This document shows, piece after piece, positions 11,364 through 20,195 of a DNA stretch of 64,000 nucleotides. The DNA is from Mesorhizobium sp. dw_380. GTDB lineage: Bacteria; Pseudomonadota; Alphaproteobacteria; Rhizobiales; Rhizobiaceae. The stretch's first letter is position 1. Each line of letters opens with the position of its first letter. Below the pieces are notes generated by a model, which saw only the letters and a program-made list of their open reading frames with translations, did not search any database and was not told the DNA's origin. Made by a program: the position numbers and the translations under genes. The stretch covers positions 1-64,000 of the forward strand of contig NZ_JAFFIW010000028.1 in the NCBI RefSeq assembly GCF_018588885.1. The letters run 5' to 3'.

Positions 11364-12218
11364 TCATTTCCGGGGTCTGGCGTGCGGTCCCGCATCGAGG
11401 TTTTTCGACGAAAACCAGACGTCGCCGAAGATGGCGGTGGCGGTGCGGTCCGGCTGCTTGTCGCGCGTCAACCAGATCGAGCGGCTGCGCGTGGCCTGTT
11501 TTCGTGTCGGGATTTTCGCCGCAAGATCCGCAAGCGAGGCACCGAAGCATGGGATGAACCAGGAGCGCATGAAGGGATCGCAGGCAAAGCCCTTTTCGGT
11601 GCGGGTCACCATCACCGCCAGCGGGATGCGCTCGGCCGGGCGCCAGGGAAAGATCATGCGGCCGCCCGGGCGCAGCGCCTTCAGCCAATCGGCCGGAGGG
11701 GCGACGACGCCGGCGTTGACATAGACGATGTCGGATGGCGGCAGGGACGTGGCCACGGCGTCGCCATGGACGACAGTCACATTGCCATAGGCTTCGAGAT
11801 TCTCGCGCGCCAGATGGGCCAGCCTGTCGTCGAGCTCGAAAGCGGTGACGGTGCCGCCAGGCGAAACCAGGCCGGCCAGCAAGGCGGTGTAGTAGCCGGT
11901 ACCGGCGCCGATATGCGTGACGGCCTCACCGGGTTTCGGCGCAAGCTTTCCGATCCACATTGCATGCAGGAACGGTTCGCCATTGTTGATGCCCTTGTCG
12001 GCATCGAGCGCCACCAGCACGTTCTGGTAGACATGGGCCGGGTCGGTGCTCGGCGTCGTGACCTTGCCGTTGCCGGCGACGACCGTCCATGGTCCCGGGC
12101 CGAGAAAGGCCTCGCGCGGCACACTGGCAAAAACCGCTTCCAGGCGCGGATCCGATGAGGCGGCATTGGCCGCCATCAGCCGCGCGTAGAATTTCCTGAT
12201 GTCTTCGATATTGCTCAT
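11364..12218 (-). CDS. Protein-L-isoaspartate O-methyltransferase-like protein
   Basis: This 284-residue protein contains a SAM-binding Rossmann motif (THIGAGTGYYTALLAG) and the PCMT-like surroundings VPREAFLGPGPW upstream and GDAVATSLPPSDIVYVNAGV downstream. It resembles Pcm, which repairs isoaspartyl residues, but is longer than the usual 210-220 residues, has an extra C-terminal region of about 60 residues, and lacks the canonical EIGTGSGYQ wording, so repair activity is unproven. The start at MSNIEDIRKFY fits the family. It lies 53 bases after mntH on the same strand and could be read from the mntH promoter. Confidence 0.82.
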   Translation of the reverse strand: MSNIEDIRKFYARLMAANAASSDPRLEAVFASVPREAFLGPGPWTVVAGNGKVTTPSTDPAHVYQNVLVALDADKGINNGEPFLHAMWIGKLAPKPGEAVTHIGAGTGYYTALLAGLVSPGGTVTAFELDDRLAHLARENLEAYGNVTVVHGDAVATSLPPSDIVYVNAGVVAPPADWLKALRPGGRMIFPWRPAERIPLAVMVTRTEKGFACDPFMRSWFIPCFGASLADLAAKIPTRKQATRSRSIWLTRDKQPDRTATAIFGDVWFSSKNLDAGPHARPRK

Positions 12219-12271
12219 GGCGCCAGGAAGGATAGCGCAATTTGACCGCTTGTCTCGTAATCCGTCGGAGT

Positions 12272-13636
12272 TCAGCCGACCCCAAACAGCGTGTCGTAGA
12301 GCAGCTTGAAATTGAGCACGAGGATGATCGCCGCGACCACCCAGGCCAATGCGGCCACGCCGCGCGGAATGGCGAGGCTGCCCATCTTCTTCTTGTCGGA
12401 CACGAACTGCACCAGCGGGATGACCGCGAAGGGCAGTTGCATCGACAGGATCACCTGGCTGAACACCAGCAGCTGGCCGGTGCCCTTTTCGCCATAGAGC
12501 GCGGTGATGACCACCACCGGGACTATGGCGAGGCCGCGCGTCAAAAGCCGGCGGGCCCAGTTCGGGATGCGCAGCCGCAGGAACCCTTCCATGATGATCT
12601 GGCCGGCCAGCGTCGCGGTCACCGTCGAGTTCAGGCCCGACGCCAGCAGCGCCACGGCGAACAGGATCGAGGCGATGCCGAGGCCCAGCAGGGGCGACAG
12701 CAGTTCGAAGGCCTGGTTGATTTCGGCGACATGCTGGTGGCCGGTGTCGTGAAAGGCGACCGCCGAGACGATCAGGATGGCGGCGTTGACGAAAAGCGCC
12801 AGCATCAGGGCGATGGTCGAGTCCGTCGTTGCCCATTTGACGGCATCGCGCTTGCCCTTTTCGGTGCGCTCATAGGCGCGTGTCTGCACGATCGAGGAGT
12901 GCAGGTAGAGATTGTGCGGCATGACCGTGGCGCCGATGATGCCGATGGCGATGTAGAGCATCGCCGGGTTGGTGACGATCTCGGAGGACGGCACGAACAT
13001 CGCATGCAGTATCGTGCCGGCCGGCGGGGCGGCGACGAAGATCTGGATGGCAAAGCAGCTGAAGATGATGATCAAAAGCGCGATGACGAAGGCTTCGAGG
13101 TAGCGGAAACCCTTGTTCATCAGCAAAAGCACGAGAAAGGCATCGAGCGCGGTGAGGATGGCGCCGCCGATCAGCGGAATGCCGAACAGCAGCTGCAGCG
13201 CGATTGCGGTGCCGATCACTTCGGCGAGGTCACAGGCGATGATGGCGAGTTCGCAGGCGATCCACAGCACGAAATTGACCTGCTTGGGATAATAGGCGCG
13301 GCAGGCCTGGGCGAGGTCGCGGCCGGTGGCGATGCCAAGCCGGGCGGCCAGCGCCTGCAGCAGGATCGCCATCAGGTTGGACAGCATGATGATGAACAAA
13401 AGCGTGTAGCCGAACTGGGCGCCGCCGGCGAGGTCGGTCGCCCAGTTGCCGGGGTCCATATAGCCGACCGAGACCATGTAGCCTGGCCCCATGAAGGCGA
13501 ACAGCCGGCGGAACCAGACGCCCGAGCTCGGCACCGCGATGGTGGAATTGACTTCGCGCAGGCTAGGCTGGTCGTCCTCGTCGCGCCTGGTGAACCGCCA
13601 TGCGGACCGAGGGGCTGTAGCTTCTGCTTCTGACAT
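12272..13636 (-). CDS. mntH: Nramp-family manganese transporter
   Basis: A proton-coupled divalent metal importer, most likely for Mn(II). The 454-residue protein has about eleven membrane segments and both Nramp signatures: MDPGNWATDLAGG in TM1 and MPHNLYLHSS in TM6, whose Asp, Asn and Met side chains bind the metal. The start at MSEAEATAP is preceded by GGAAAG; an ATG 19 codons upstream would place the start inside the probable operator. It diverges from mntR, which represses mntH in known systems when Mn is plentiful. A candidate MntR box lies 53-77 bases upstream of the start. Confidence 0.94.
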   Translation of the reverse strand: MSEAEATAPRSAWRFTRRDEDDQPSLREVNSTIAVPSSGVWFRRLFAFMGPGYMVSVGYMDPGNWATDLAGGAQFGYTLLFIIMLSNLMAILLQALAARLGIATGRDLAQACRAYYPKQVNFVLWIACELAIIACDLAEVIGTAIALQLLFGIPLIGGAILTALDAFLVLLLMNKGFRYLEAFVIALLIIIFSCFAIQIFVAAPPAGTILHAMFVPSSEIVTNPAMLYIAIGIIGATVMPHNLYLHSSIVQTRAYERTEKGKRDAVKWATTDSTIALMLALFVNAAILIVSAVAFHDTGHQHVAEINQAFELLSPLLGLGIASILFAVALLASGLNSTVTATLAGQIIMEGFLRLRIPNWARRLLTRGLAIVPVVVITALYGEKGTGQLLVFSQVILSMQLPFAVIPLVQFVSDKKKMGSLAIPRGVAALAWVVAAIILVLNFKLLYDTLFGVG

Positions 13637-13688
13637 CAAAACGCTTTCCGCGACTTCGGGTGGATAGCTGTAAGGTATGCCATGGCTC

Positions 13689-13713
13689 AACATTATGCAA
13701 TATGCTATATTTC
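13689..13713. promoter_or_regulatory. Candidate MntR box
   Basis: AT-rich AACATTATGCAATATGCTAT, continuing ATTTC, lies between mntH and mntR. It resembles the E. coli MntR box, whose core reads ATAGCATATGCTAT, and contains imperfect inverted halves ATAGCA/TGCATA. It stands out from the surrounding GC-rich DNA. Assignment rests on context and partial similarity. Confidence 0.55.
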
Positions 13714-13869
13714 ATTGTCGGTGCTTTTGCGAGCCCTCCGAACTGCATGCAGAAGCGGCAATCGGAAACGCCGGTTGCGCCTGTGGGGGGAATGCAAATA
13801 AACGGCCTGAAGAATCAGAGCCCGTGCTATAAAAGCGGCGACGGCCAAACTCCCGAGGAGGAGCGCGCA

Positions 13870-14322
13870 TTGGCGCTGAAGAACAGACCGGTCCCGCGTG
13901 AGCCGCTGCCCGACGCCGATGTCCATTCGGAAGGGTTCCGGCAGACGCGCGAAGCGCGCCGCAGCGCGCTGGTCGAGGATTATGTCGAATTGATCGCCGA
14001 TCTGATCGAGGATGGCAACGAGGCGCGCCAGGTCGACATCGCCGCGCGTCTCGGCGTCGCCCAGCCGACGGTGGCCAAGATGCTCACCAGGCTGTGCGCC
14101 GACGGGCTGGTGTCGAGAAAACCCTATCGCGGCGTGTTCTTGACCGATGCCGGGCGCAAGGTGGCGGAAGAAAGCCGCATCCGCCACCAGACGGTGGAAG
14201 CTTTCTTGCGTTCGCTCGGCGTCAGCGCCGAGACGGCGCGCATCGACGCCGAAGGCATCGAGCATCATGTCAGCGCCGAAACGCTGGAAGCGTTCCGCAA
14301 GGCGATGACGGCGCCGCGCTGA
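13870..14322 (+). CDS. mntR: Manganese-responsive repressor MntR (DtxR family)
   Basis: A Mn(II)-dependent repressor of the DtxR/MntR family. Its body closely follows E. coli MntR: VHSEGFRQTREARR, then DDYVELI-like DYVELIADLIEDGNEARQ, the helix-turn-helix DIAARLGVAQPTVAKMLTRL, and the metal-binding DAEGIEHHVSAETLEAF, with His-His and Glu ligands. I place the start at TTG 13870, preceded by GAGGAG at 8 bases, giving 150 residues, the usual MntR length; ATG starts farther upstream (for example 13660 or 13789) add a tail with no family similarity. A GC hairpin (GCCGCGC-TGAA-GCGCGGC, 14313-14330) straddles the stop codon. Confidence 0.93.
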   Translation: MALKNRPVPREPLPDADVHSEGFRQTREARRSALVEDYVELIADLIEDGNEARQVDIAARLGVAQPTVAKMLTRLCADGLVSRKPYRGVFLTDAGRKVAEESRIRHQTVEAFLRSLGVSAETARIDAEGIEHHVSAETLEAFRKAMTAPR

Positions 14323-14595
14323 AGCGCGGCGACCAACTTGGCGGCAAGGCTTCCGTCTGCTTCAATCCGGGCACGAACGAAGCCATCGTCACACTTCGCG
14401 AAATCAAGGCGAGCACTGTCCTTGCAATCTGCGGCCTGGAGACAAACGAACTGACGTTGTGATCGCTCGCCGGTTTGTCTCGCTCAAGGCCGCCGAAAAA
14501 TGCTGTGACTTGGCGCAACCGTTACGATAATTGTTTGTCCGGGTTGAGCCGGCCTTGCCGGAGCAACGAGGAAGTTCAAGTCGCGGGGAGTTGCC

Positions 14596-15519
14596 ATGCT
14601 CTGGAGAGGCCGTCGTCAGAGTGACAATATCGAGGACGACCGCAGCGACAGCGGCGGCGGCGGTATCGGCGGCGGCCCTGGCCAGTTCCGCATCCCGATC
14701 GGCGGCCGTGCCGGCGGTGGCGGCAGCATCTTCCTCGTCATCCTAGTCGTGCTGGCCGGATGGTATTTCGGCTTCGATCCCTCGACAATCCTGGGCGGTG
14801 GCGACGGCGGCCTGCTGCCGGGCGGTGGTGGCCAGATCACCGACAACAGCGGCGGCCCGGACAGCGGCACCGCCCCCGCCAATGACGAGATGAAGCAGTT
14901 CGTGGCGACCGTTTTGGCAGAAACCGAAGACACCTGGACCGGCATCTTCAAATCGCAAGGCCTGACCTATGAGGACCCGAAGCTGGTGCTGTTTTCCGGC
15001 CAGGTGCGTTCGGCCTGCGGCTTTGCCTCGGCCGCGGCGGGACCGTTCTATTGTCCTGGAGACCACAAGGTCTATCTCGACATGACCTTCTTCCAGCAGC
15101 TCGACCAGCAATTCGGCGCTTCCGGAGAATTCGCGCGGGCCTATGTGATCGCGCATGAGGTCGGCCACCATGTGCAGAACCTCACCGGCATCATGTCCAA
15201 GTTCAACCAGATGCGGCAAAGCATGAGCGAGGCCGATGCCAACCAGTTGTCGGTGCGCATCGAGCTGCAGGCCGACTGCTTCGCCGGCGTGTGGGCACAC
15301 TACACCGGGCAGAAGGGGATATTGGAGCAGGGCGACATCGAAAGCGCGCTGAATGCCGCCAAGCAGATCGGCGACGACACGCTGCAGAAGAAGATGCAGG
15401 GCTATGTCGTGCCGGAAAGCTTCAACCACGGCACCTCGCAGCAGCGGCAGACCTGGCTGGCGCGCGGCTACAAGAGCGGCAAGCTTTCGGATTGCAATAC
15501 GCTGAGCGGCCCGCTCTAA
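14596..15519 (+). CDS. YpfJ-like neutral zinc metallopeptidase
   Basis: This 307-residue membrane-anchored protein of the YpfJ/KPN_02809 putative zinc metallopeptidase family has a Gly-rich N-terminus, one hydrophobic segment at about 45-58 (IFLVILVVLAGWYFG), a Gly-rich linker, and a catalytic region with HEVGHH at 187-192 (two His ligands and the general-base Glu). A downstream ELQADCFAGVWAH holds the probable third ligand. Two conserved Cys pairs (SACGFAS, FYCPGD) may form disulfides outside the cell membrane. Homologues are common in alphaproteobacteria, but substrate and role are unknown. It stands alone on its strand. Confidence 0.88.
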   Translation: MLWRGRRQSDNIEDDRSDSGGGGIGGGPGQFRIPIGGRAGGGGSIFLVILVVLAGWYFGFDPSTILGGGDGGLLPGGGGQITDNSGGPDSGTAPANDEMKQFVATVLAETEDTWTGIFKSQGLTYEDPKLVLFSGQVRSACGFASAAAGPFYCPGDHKVYLDMTFFQQLDQQFGASGEFARAYVIAHEVGHHVQNLTGIMSKFNQMRQSMSEADANQLSVRIELQADCFAGVWAHYTGQKGILEQGDIESALNAAKQIGDDTLQKKMQGYVVPESFNHGTSQQRQTWLARGYKSGKLSDCNTLSGPL

Positions 15520-15820
15520 CGAGGCTGTTTGGAAATTCTACTCTGACGGCCATCTGAAGGCGTTTTCTGTGCTTCCGGTGCTCACGGACCTGAATGTCCG
15601 CTGCGCTCCGGTTCTCGAAACCACCTTCATATGACTCGCCAGAGCGAATTTCGAAACAGTCTCGGGCCAGCGGTTTCTCGCACTAGTCTGGGCAAAGATG
15701 CCGTCAGGGATTGTCAGGATCAAACATTCCTGCCCGTTCTCGCATTGTTCCTTTTTGCCGGCTCGCCTATAAGGTGCATCGCCTGCGCCCCAGGGCGGGC
15801 CAGAGGAGCTTGACGCAATC
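15520..15820. other. Intergenic gap with an imperfect inverted repeat
   Basis: No gene was found in these 301 bases. An imperfect palindrome at 15575-15611 has arms CCGGTGCTCACGGAC and GTCCGCTGCGCTCCGG around a six-base loop. It may end the metallopeptidase transcript or be a relic of an intergenic repeat. The MFS promoter should lie near the 3' end, but no convincing -35/-10 pair was seen. Confidence 0.45.
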
Positions 15821-17086
15821 ATGATCAACCCCAAAACCGCCAGGCGGGGCCTTGCGCTGGTTTTCACCACGCTGCTGCTCGACATTATCGGCTTCGGCAT
15901 GATCATGCCGGTGCTGCCGGCCTATCTCAGGGAACTGTCCGGCGTCAGCATCAGCGGCGCGGCGATCGAGGGCGGCTGGCTGTTCTTCGTCTATGCGGCC
16001 ATGCAGTTCTTCTTCGCGCCGATTATGGGCGGCTTGAGCGACCGCTTCGGCCGCCGGCCGATCCTGCTCGCCTCTGTGCTGACCTTCTCGATCGACAATC
16101 TGATCTGCGCGGTCGCCTGGTCCTATCCGATGCTGTTCATCGGGCGTGTGCTGGCCGGCATTTCCGGCGCCAGCTATTCGACGACATCCGCCTTCATCGC
16201 CGACATCTCGAATGATGAGAACCGGGCGAAGAATTTCGGCCTGCTCGGCATCGCGTTCGGCGTCGGCTTTGTCATCGGGCCGGTGCTGGGCGGATTGCTC
16301 GGCACGTTCGGACCGCGTGTGCCGTTCTATTTCGCCGCCGGGCTCGCCTTCGTGAACTTCCTGATCGCGATGTTCTTCCTGCCCGAAACGCTTGATGACA
16401 AGCACCGCCGCCGCTTCGAGTGGAAACGCGCCAACCCGGTCGGCACGCTCCTGCAGATGCGCCAGTATCAAGGCATTGGCTGGATCGGGCTCGTCTTCTT
16501 CCTGATGACGCTCGGCCACATGATGTATCCGGCGGTGTGGTCTTTCGTCTCCAACTACCGCTATGGCTGGAGCGAGCAGCAGATCGGTTTTTCGCTGGGC
16601 GCCTTCGGCCTGTGCGGCGCGATCGTCATGGGCACCGTGCTGCCGCGTGTCATCCCGAGGCTCGGCGAATGGAGGACGGCGGTCATCGGCCTGACCTTCA
16701 CGGCCGCGAGCGCCTTCGGCTACGCCTTCGCCTCGCAAGGCTGGATGGTCTATGCGGTGATCGTCGTCGGCTGCCTTGAGGCGTTGGCCGATCCCCCGCT
16801 CAGGAGCCTTGCCGCCGCCAAGGTGCCGCCTTCGGCGCAGGGTGAACTGCAGGGCGCGATGACTTCGATCTTCTCGATCACCTCGATCATCACGCCGCTG
16901 CTCTACACCGCGATCTTTTCCTGGTTCACCGGGCCAAGCGCACCCGTGACCTTCGGCGGTGCGCCCTATCTGGTTGGCGCGTGTTTCCTGGTGCTGGCGC
17001 TGATCGTCTTCGTCACCAAGGTGGCGAGGCCGGCGGCAATCAGAAACGTCGCCACCGATGTCGCGGAAGATGGAGCGCATGGATGA
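15821..17086 (+). CDS. TetA-like MFS transporter (TCR group)
   Basis: This 421-residue transporter has twelve membrane segments and the TCR/Tet signature: TM1 contains DIIGFGMIMPVLPAYL, the TM2-3 loop is GGLSDRFGRRPILL, and TM5 carries GFVIGPVLGGLLG (motif C). These match TetA-type proton antiporters, but many chromosomal rhizobial members are not tetracycline pumps, so resistance should not be assumed. A GAGGAG site precedes the ATG. Its stop overlaps the start of the aldo/keto reductase gene (ATGA), implying translational coupling. Confidence 0.9.
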   Translation: MINPKTARRGLALVFTTLLLDIIGFGMIMPVLPAYLRELSGVSISGAAIEGGWLFFVYAAMQFFFAPIMGGLSDRFGRRPILLASVLTFSIDNLICAVAWSYPMLFIGRVLAGISGASYSTTSAFIADISNDENRAKNFGLLGIAFGVGFVIGPVLGGLLGTFGPRVPFYFAAGLAFVNFLIAMFFLPETLDDKHRRRFEWKRANPVGTLLQMRQYQGIGWIGLVFFLMTLGHMMYPAVWSFVSNYRYGWSEQQIGFSLGAFGLCGAIVMGTVLPRVIPRLGEWRTAVIGLTFTAASAFGYAFASQGWMVYAVIVVGCLEALADPPLRSLAAAKVPPSAQGELQGAMTSIFSITSIITPLLYTAIFSWFTGPSAPVTFGGAPYLVGACFLVLALIVFVTKVARPAAIRNVATDVAEDGAHG

Positions 17087-17994
17087 GCCGTGACGGGCGC
17101 ATCGTCCTGACCAAGGACGGGCTGTCGCTGTCGCGGCTGGTCTTCGGTGCCTCGCGCCTGTTCAATGGCGCCGTGCGCCTGGAAGTCGCCCGGCTGATCG
17201 GCACCGCCATCGATCTCGGCCTGACCAGTTTCGACCATGCCGACATTTACGGGAATTACGAAGTGGAGGCGGCGTTCGGCGCCGGGCTGTCGTGTTGGAG
17301 AGGCAAGCGCGAGGAGATCGAGCTGATCTCGAAGTGCGATATCATGCTGGCCTCGCCCAACCGGCCGCAAAACCGGCTGAAGCATTATGACACCAGCGCC
17401 GCCCATATCTTGGCTTCAGTCGACCGTTCGCTCACCAATCTCGGCACCGATTATCTCGACCTGTTGCTGCTGCATCGGCCGGATCCGCTGATGGATGCCG
17501 ACGAGACGGCGGCGGCACTGGCCGGACTGGTCAAATCGGGCAAGGTGAGGGCGGTCGGCGTCTCCAATTTCACACCGTCGCAGTTCGATCTCCTGGCCTC
17601 GCGACTCCCTTTCGTGCTCGCCACCAACCAGATCGAGATGTCGGTGCTCAAGACATCGGCGCTGACTGACGGCAGTCTCGATCACGCGCAGCGTCTCGGC
17701 TACGCGCCGATGATCTGGTCGCCGCTCGGCGGCGGTTCCCTGTTCACCGGCATGGAAAGCCGGGAAGCAAGGGTGCGGGCGGCGCTCGCGGCGGTGGCCG
17801 CCGAAGTCGGCGCCGGCGATCTCGCCACTGTCGCCATTGCCTGGCTGCTGCGTCATCCGGCCCGGCTGCTGCCGGTGATGGGTTCGATGAAGCCCGAACG
17901 TTTGGCGGCGATGGTCAAGGCGCTGGAGATCAACCTCGACCGCCAGCAATGGTTCGCCATACTGGAAGCCAGCGAAGGCCGGCCGGTGGCGTAA
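17083..17994 (+). CDS. Aldo/keto reductase (YdhF-like)
   Basis: An NAD(P)H-dependent aldo/keto reductase of 303 residues with the tetrad visible: Asp and Tyr in DHADIYGNY, Lys in ELISKCD, and His in LLLHRPDPL. The C-terminal region includes MGSMKPERL, the usual cofactor phosphate-binding area. It is most like E. coli YdhF, whose substrate is unknown. The start at ATG 17083 overlaps the TGA of the upstream MFS gene, so the two proteins are probably made together; a reductase paired with an exporter suggests detoxification, which is inference. It converges on a toxin-antitoxin module only 6 bases away. Confidence 0.9.
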   Translation: MSRDGRIVLTKDGLSLSRLVFGASRLFNGAVRLEVARLIGTAIDLGLTSFDHADIYGNYEVEAAFGAGLSCWRGKREEIELISKCDIMLASPNRPQNRLKHYDTSAAHILASVDRSLTNLGTDYLDLLLLHRPDPLMDADETAAALAGLVKSGKVRAVGVSNFTPSQFDLLASRLPFVLATNQIEMSVLKTSALTDGSLDHAQRLGYAPMIWSPLGGGSLFTGMESREARVRAALAAVAAEVGAGDLATVAIAWLLRHPARLLPVMGSMKPERLAAMVKALEINLDRQQWFAILEASEGRPVA

Positions 17995-18000
17995 GTCGGA

Positions 18001-18384
18001 CTAGGATTCGATCCATTCGCCGGGGACATCCAACGTCTTCGCCAGCATGGCGCTGGTCTGTGCCGATGGCTTGCGGCGATTGGATTCAAGATCCGACAGG
18101 AAACCTTGGCTGACACCGATGGCATTTGCCACCTCGGCTTGCGTCAGCTTGCGCCAGTTGCGCAGCGCTCTGAGGCGGCTGGAGCCCCGCAAAATATCCA
18201 TCGTCACGTCGGCGGGCAGGGTCTTTTCCGTTTTGAGTTCAGCCTTTCGTTCATCATAGATGGCCACATCCGCAGCGTCTTCGAGAGCTTCTTCGGCAGC
18301 ATGAAGCAACGCCTCGTAGTCGGCCTTCGGGATGACGACCAGTTCTTCGCCGGTTGAGGTCTTTATGATTTGCGGGGCGTTCAT
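18001..18384 (-). CDS. Xre-type antitoxin of RelE-Xre module 1
   Basis: This 127-residue antitoxin has an N-terminal part (TGEELVVIPKADYEALL, then an acidic helix) that looks like a toxin-neutralising segment, and an Xre helix-turn-helix at about 70-125 (RNWRKLTQAEVANAIGVSQ, then SDLESNRRKPS). It is encoded 11 bases after the toxin gene, the reversed order seen in HigBA-like systems. The same architecture recurs in the antitoxin at 31567. Autoregulation through the inverted repeats upstream of the toxin is likely. Confidence 0.87.
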   Translation of the reverse strand: MNAPQIIKTSTGEELVVIPKADYEALLHAAEEALEDAADVAIYDERKAELKTEKTLPADVTMDILRGSSRLRALRNWRKLTQAEVANAIGVSQGFLSDLESNRRKPSAQTSAMLAKTLDVPGEWIES

Positions 18385-18395
18385 GATGTGCTGTC

Positions 18396-18647
18396 CTATC
18401 GCCTGATATAGGTAGTCGTTTCCCGCTTGCCGATGTAGACCGCGAGGATGGTGATACGATCTTCATCGAATATGACGCGGTAGCGACCGATCCGCAGCCT
18501 GTAACCGTCCCTGCCGGCAAGACGCTTTACATCTCCACGGCCGCTGACTGCGTAAGCGATCAAACCTTCCGAGACCTGCTCGCGGACATCAGCCGGCAGG
18601 TTATCGAGATCGCGAGCCGCCGATGCAGAAAGAACAATCGTCTTCAC
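18396..18647 (-). CDS. RelE/ParE-type toxin of module 1
   Basis: This 83-residue RelE-superfamily toxin has the C-terminal sheet motif YRLRIGRYRVIFDEDRITILAV characteristic of the fold, with Arg residues that in RelE contact mRNA. Ribosome-dependent mRNA cleavage is the family activity; gyrase poisoning (ParE-like) is the alternative. It is the first gene of the module, followed by its Xre antitoxin. Palindromic DNA with the core GCGATATTATCGC precedes it. Confidence 0.87.
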   Translation of the reverse strand: MKTIVLSASAARDLDNLPADVREQVSEGLIAYAVSGRGDVKRLAGRDGYRLRIGRYRVIFDEDRITILAVYIGKRETTTYIRR

Positions 18648-18654
18648 CGGCGGT

Positions 18655-18696
18655 AATATCGCAGATTTATCGCTCCGCGTTAAGCGATATTATCGC
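18655..18696. promoter_or_regulatory. Operator of toxin-antitoxin module 1
   Basis: AATATCGC (18655-18662) and GCGATATT (18684-18691) form an inverted pair, and the right half is itself a palindrome, GCGATATTATCGC (18684-18696). The sites begin 8 bases upstream of the toxin start, as expected for antitoxin autorepression. The AATATCGCAG half closely matches the operator of module 2 near 31.28 kb. Confidence 0.7.
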
Positions 18697-18714
18697 AATC
18701 GCTGACGTGCAGCA

Positions 18715-19920
18715 TCAAGCCCGTTCGGCCAGCAATTCCTCGCCGCGCTTTTGGCGGATCAGGTTGACGAAGCGGCGGAACAGATAGTGGGAATCTTGCG
18801 GGCCCGGGGAAGCCTCGGGATGATGCTGGACCGAGAACACCGGGCGGCCGGTGAGCGTAATGCCGCAGTTCGAGCCGTCGAAGAGCGAGACGTGGGTTTC
18901 CTCGACGCCTGATGGCAGCGAGTCGGCATCGACGGCAAAGCCGTGATTCATCGAGACGATCTCGACCTTGCCGGTGGTGTGATCCTTCACCGGATGGTTG
19001 GCGCCGTGATGGCCCTGGTGCATCTTGGCGGTCCTGCCGCCCAGCGCCAGCGCCAGCATCTGGTGGCCGAGGCAGATGCCGAACACCGGAATGTCTGTTT
19101 TCAGCAGATCCCGGATGACCGGCACGGCATAGTCGCCGGTGGCTTCCGGGTCGCCGGGGCCATTGGACAGGAAGATGCCGTCCGGCTGCATGGCGAGGAT
19201 TTCTTCAGCTCCAGTCTTGGCCGGCACCACGGTGACCTTGGCGCCGAGACCGGCGAGCAGGCGCAATATGTTGCGCTTGACGCCATAGTCGATGGCCACG
19301 ACGTGCATGGAGGGTTCGGCCTGTTCGCCAAAACCTTCGTCCCATACCCAGGGCGTCTCGCGCCACACCGAGGACTGGCCTGACGTGACCTCCTTGGCGA
19401 GATCGAGGCCGATCAGGCCCGACCATGCCGCGGCGCGCCGCTTCAGGTCGTCGAGGTCGAACACGCCCTCGGGGGCATGCGCGATGACGGCGTTGGGCAT
19501 GCCCTTTTCGCGGATCAACGCGGTGAGCGCGCGGGTGTCGATGCCCGACAGCGCGACGATGCCGCGCTTCTTCAGCCACTGGTCGAGATCGCCGGCGGCG
19601 CGGTAGTTGGACGGGTTGGTAACATCGGCCTTGAACACCGCGCCCACGGCGCCGGCCCGGGCGGCCGGGTTGAGATCCTCGATGTCCTCGCCATTGGTGC
19701 CGATATTGCCGATATGCGGGAAGGTGAAGGTGACGATCTGGCCGGCATAGGACGGGTCGGTGAGGATTTCCTGATAGCCTGTGAGTGCGGTGTTGAAGCA
19801 GACTTCCGCGACGGCGGAGCCGGTGGCGCCCAGGCCGCGGCCCTCGATGACGGTGCCGTCGGCCAGCACCAGAAGGGCGGTCGGCTTTTCGGTGGCCCAG
19901 GCGGGCGTCATCTCGGCCAT
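18715..19920 (-). CDS. carA: Carbamoyl-phosphate synthase small subunit
   Basis: CarA is the glutaminase subunit that hydrolyses glutamine and channels ammonia to CarB. The 401-residue protein has the N-terminal CPSase domain (ALLVLADGTVIEGRG, then GYQEILTDPSYAGQIV) and a class I glutamine amidotransferase domain with the nucleophile Cys283 in GICLGHQM and the His-Glu pair in VQHHPEASPGP. The start at MAEMTPAW matches relatives; an ATG 19 codons upstream is unlikely. It lies beside toxin-antitoxin module 1 and diverges from yqeY. Its partner gene carB is about 15 kb downstream in the same direction. Confidence 0.98.
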   Translation of the reverse strand: MAEMTPAWATEKPTALLVLADGTVIEGRGLGATGSAVAEVCFNTALTGYQEILTDPSYAGQIVTFTFPHIGNIGTNGEDIEDLNPAARAGAVGAVFKADVTNPSNYRAAGDLDQWLKKRGIVALSGIDTRALTALIREKGMPNAVIAHAPEGVFDLDDLKRRAAAWSGLIGLDLAKEVTSGQSSVWRETPWVWDEGFGEQAEPSMHVVAIDYGVKRNILRLLAGLGAKVTVVPAKTGAEEILAMQPDGIFLSNGPGDPEATGDYAVPVIRDLLKTDIPVFGICLGHQMLALALGGRTAKMHQGHHGANHPVKDHTTGKVEIVSMNHGFAVDADSLPSGVEETHVSLFDGSNCGITLTGRPVFSVQHHPEASPGPQDSHYLFRRFVNLIRQKRGEELLAERA

Positions 19921-20106
19921 GGCGGCACTCCTATCAGGCCGCGCGCTTCCTAGCCCGGCGGGCAATCTGCGCGGCAAACGGCGCGAAGCGGCGATTTCGC
20001 GGCTCCCACGCAGTCAAGCTTCAGTTCATGCAAGGCCCAGTACATAGGGGAAGGGGGCAGGGCGGTCAATGATCATGCGAGATGCGGCTCTGATTTATTT
20101 CATCAA

Positions 20107-20169
20107 GCAATATCAGAGGCTTGCCAGGCAATATCAGGGTTTGCGTTGGCTTGCCCCCGGCGCTATTGT
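20107..20169 (+). promoter_or_regulatory. Probable yqeY promoter with twin direct repeats
   Basis: A sigma-70-like pair, TTGCGT (20141-20146) and TATTGT (20164-20169), has a 17-base spacer and lies 27 bases before the yqeY start. Just upstream are two near-identical copies, GCAATATCAGAGGCTTGC (20107-20124) and GCAATATCAGGGTTTGC (20128-20144), 21 bases apart or two helical turns; the second overlaps the -35. Activator or repressor binding is possible. Confidence 0.5.
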
Positions 20170-20195
20170 CCGCGCCGACCGAAGGAGAGAGCACG

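Noticed and set aside
11364..12836. Possible 490-residue fusion upstream of the PCMT-like gene
   Set aside because: The extra N-terminal part runs through mntH in the wrong frame; family similarity starts at the Met at 12218.
15821..17086. Tetracycline resistance gene
   Set aside because: The sequence fits the wider TCR group of MFS pumps, and there is no TetR-type neighbour; calling resistance is not supported.
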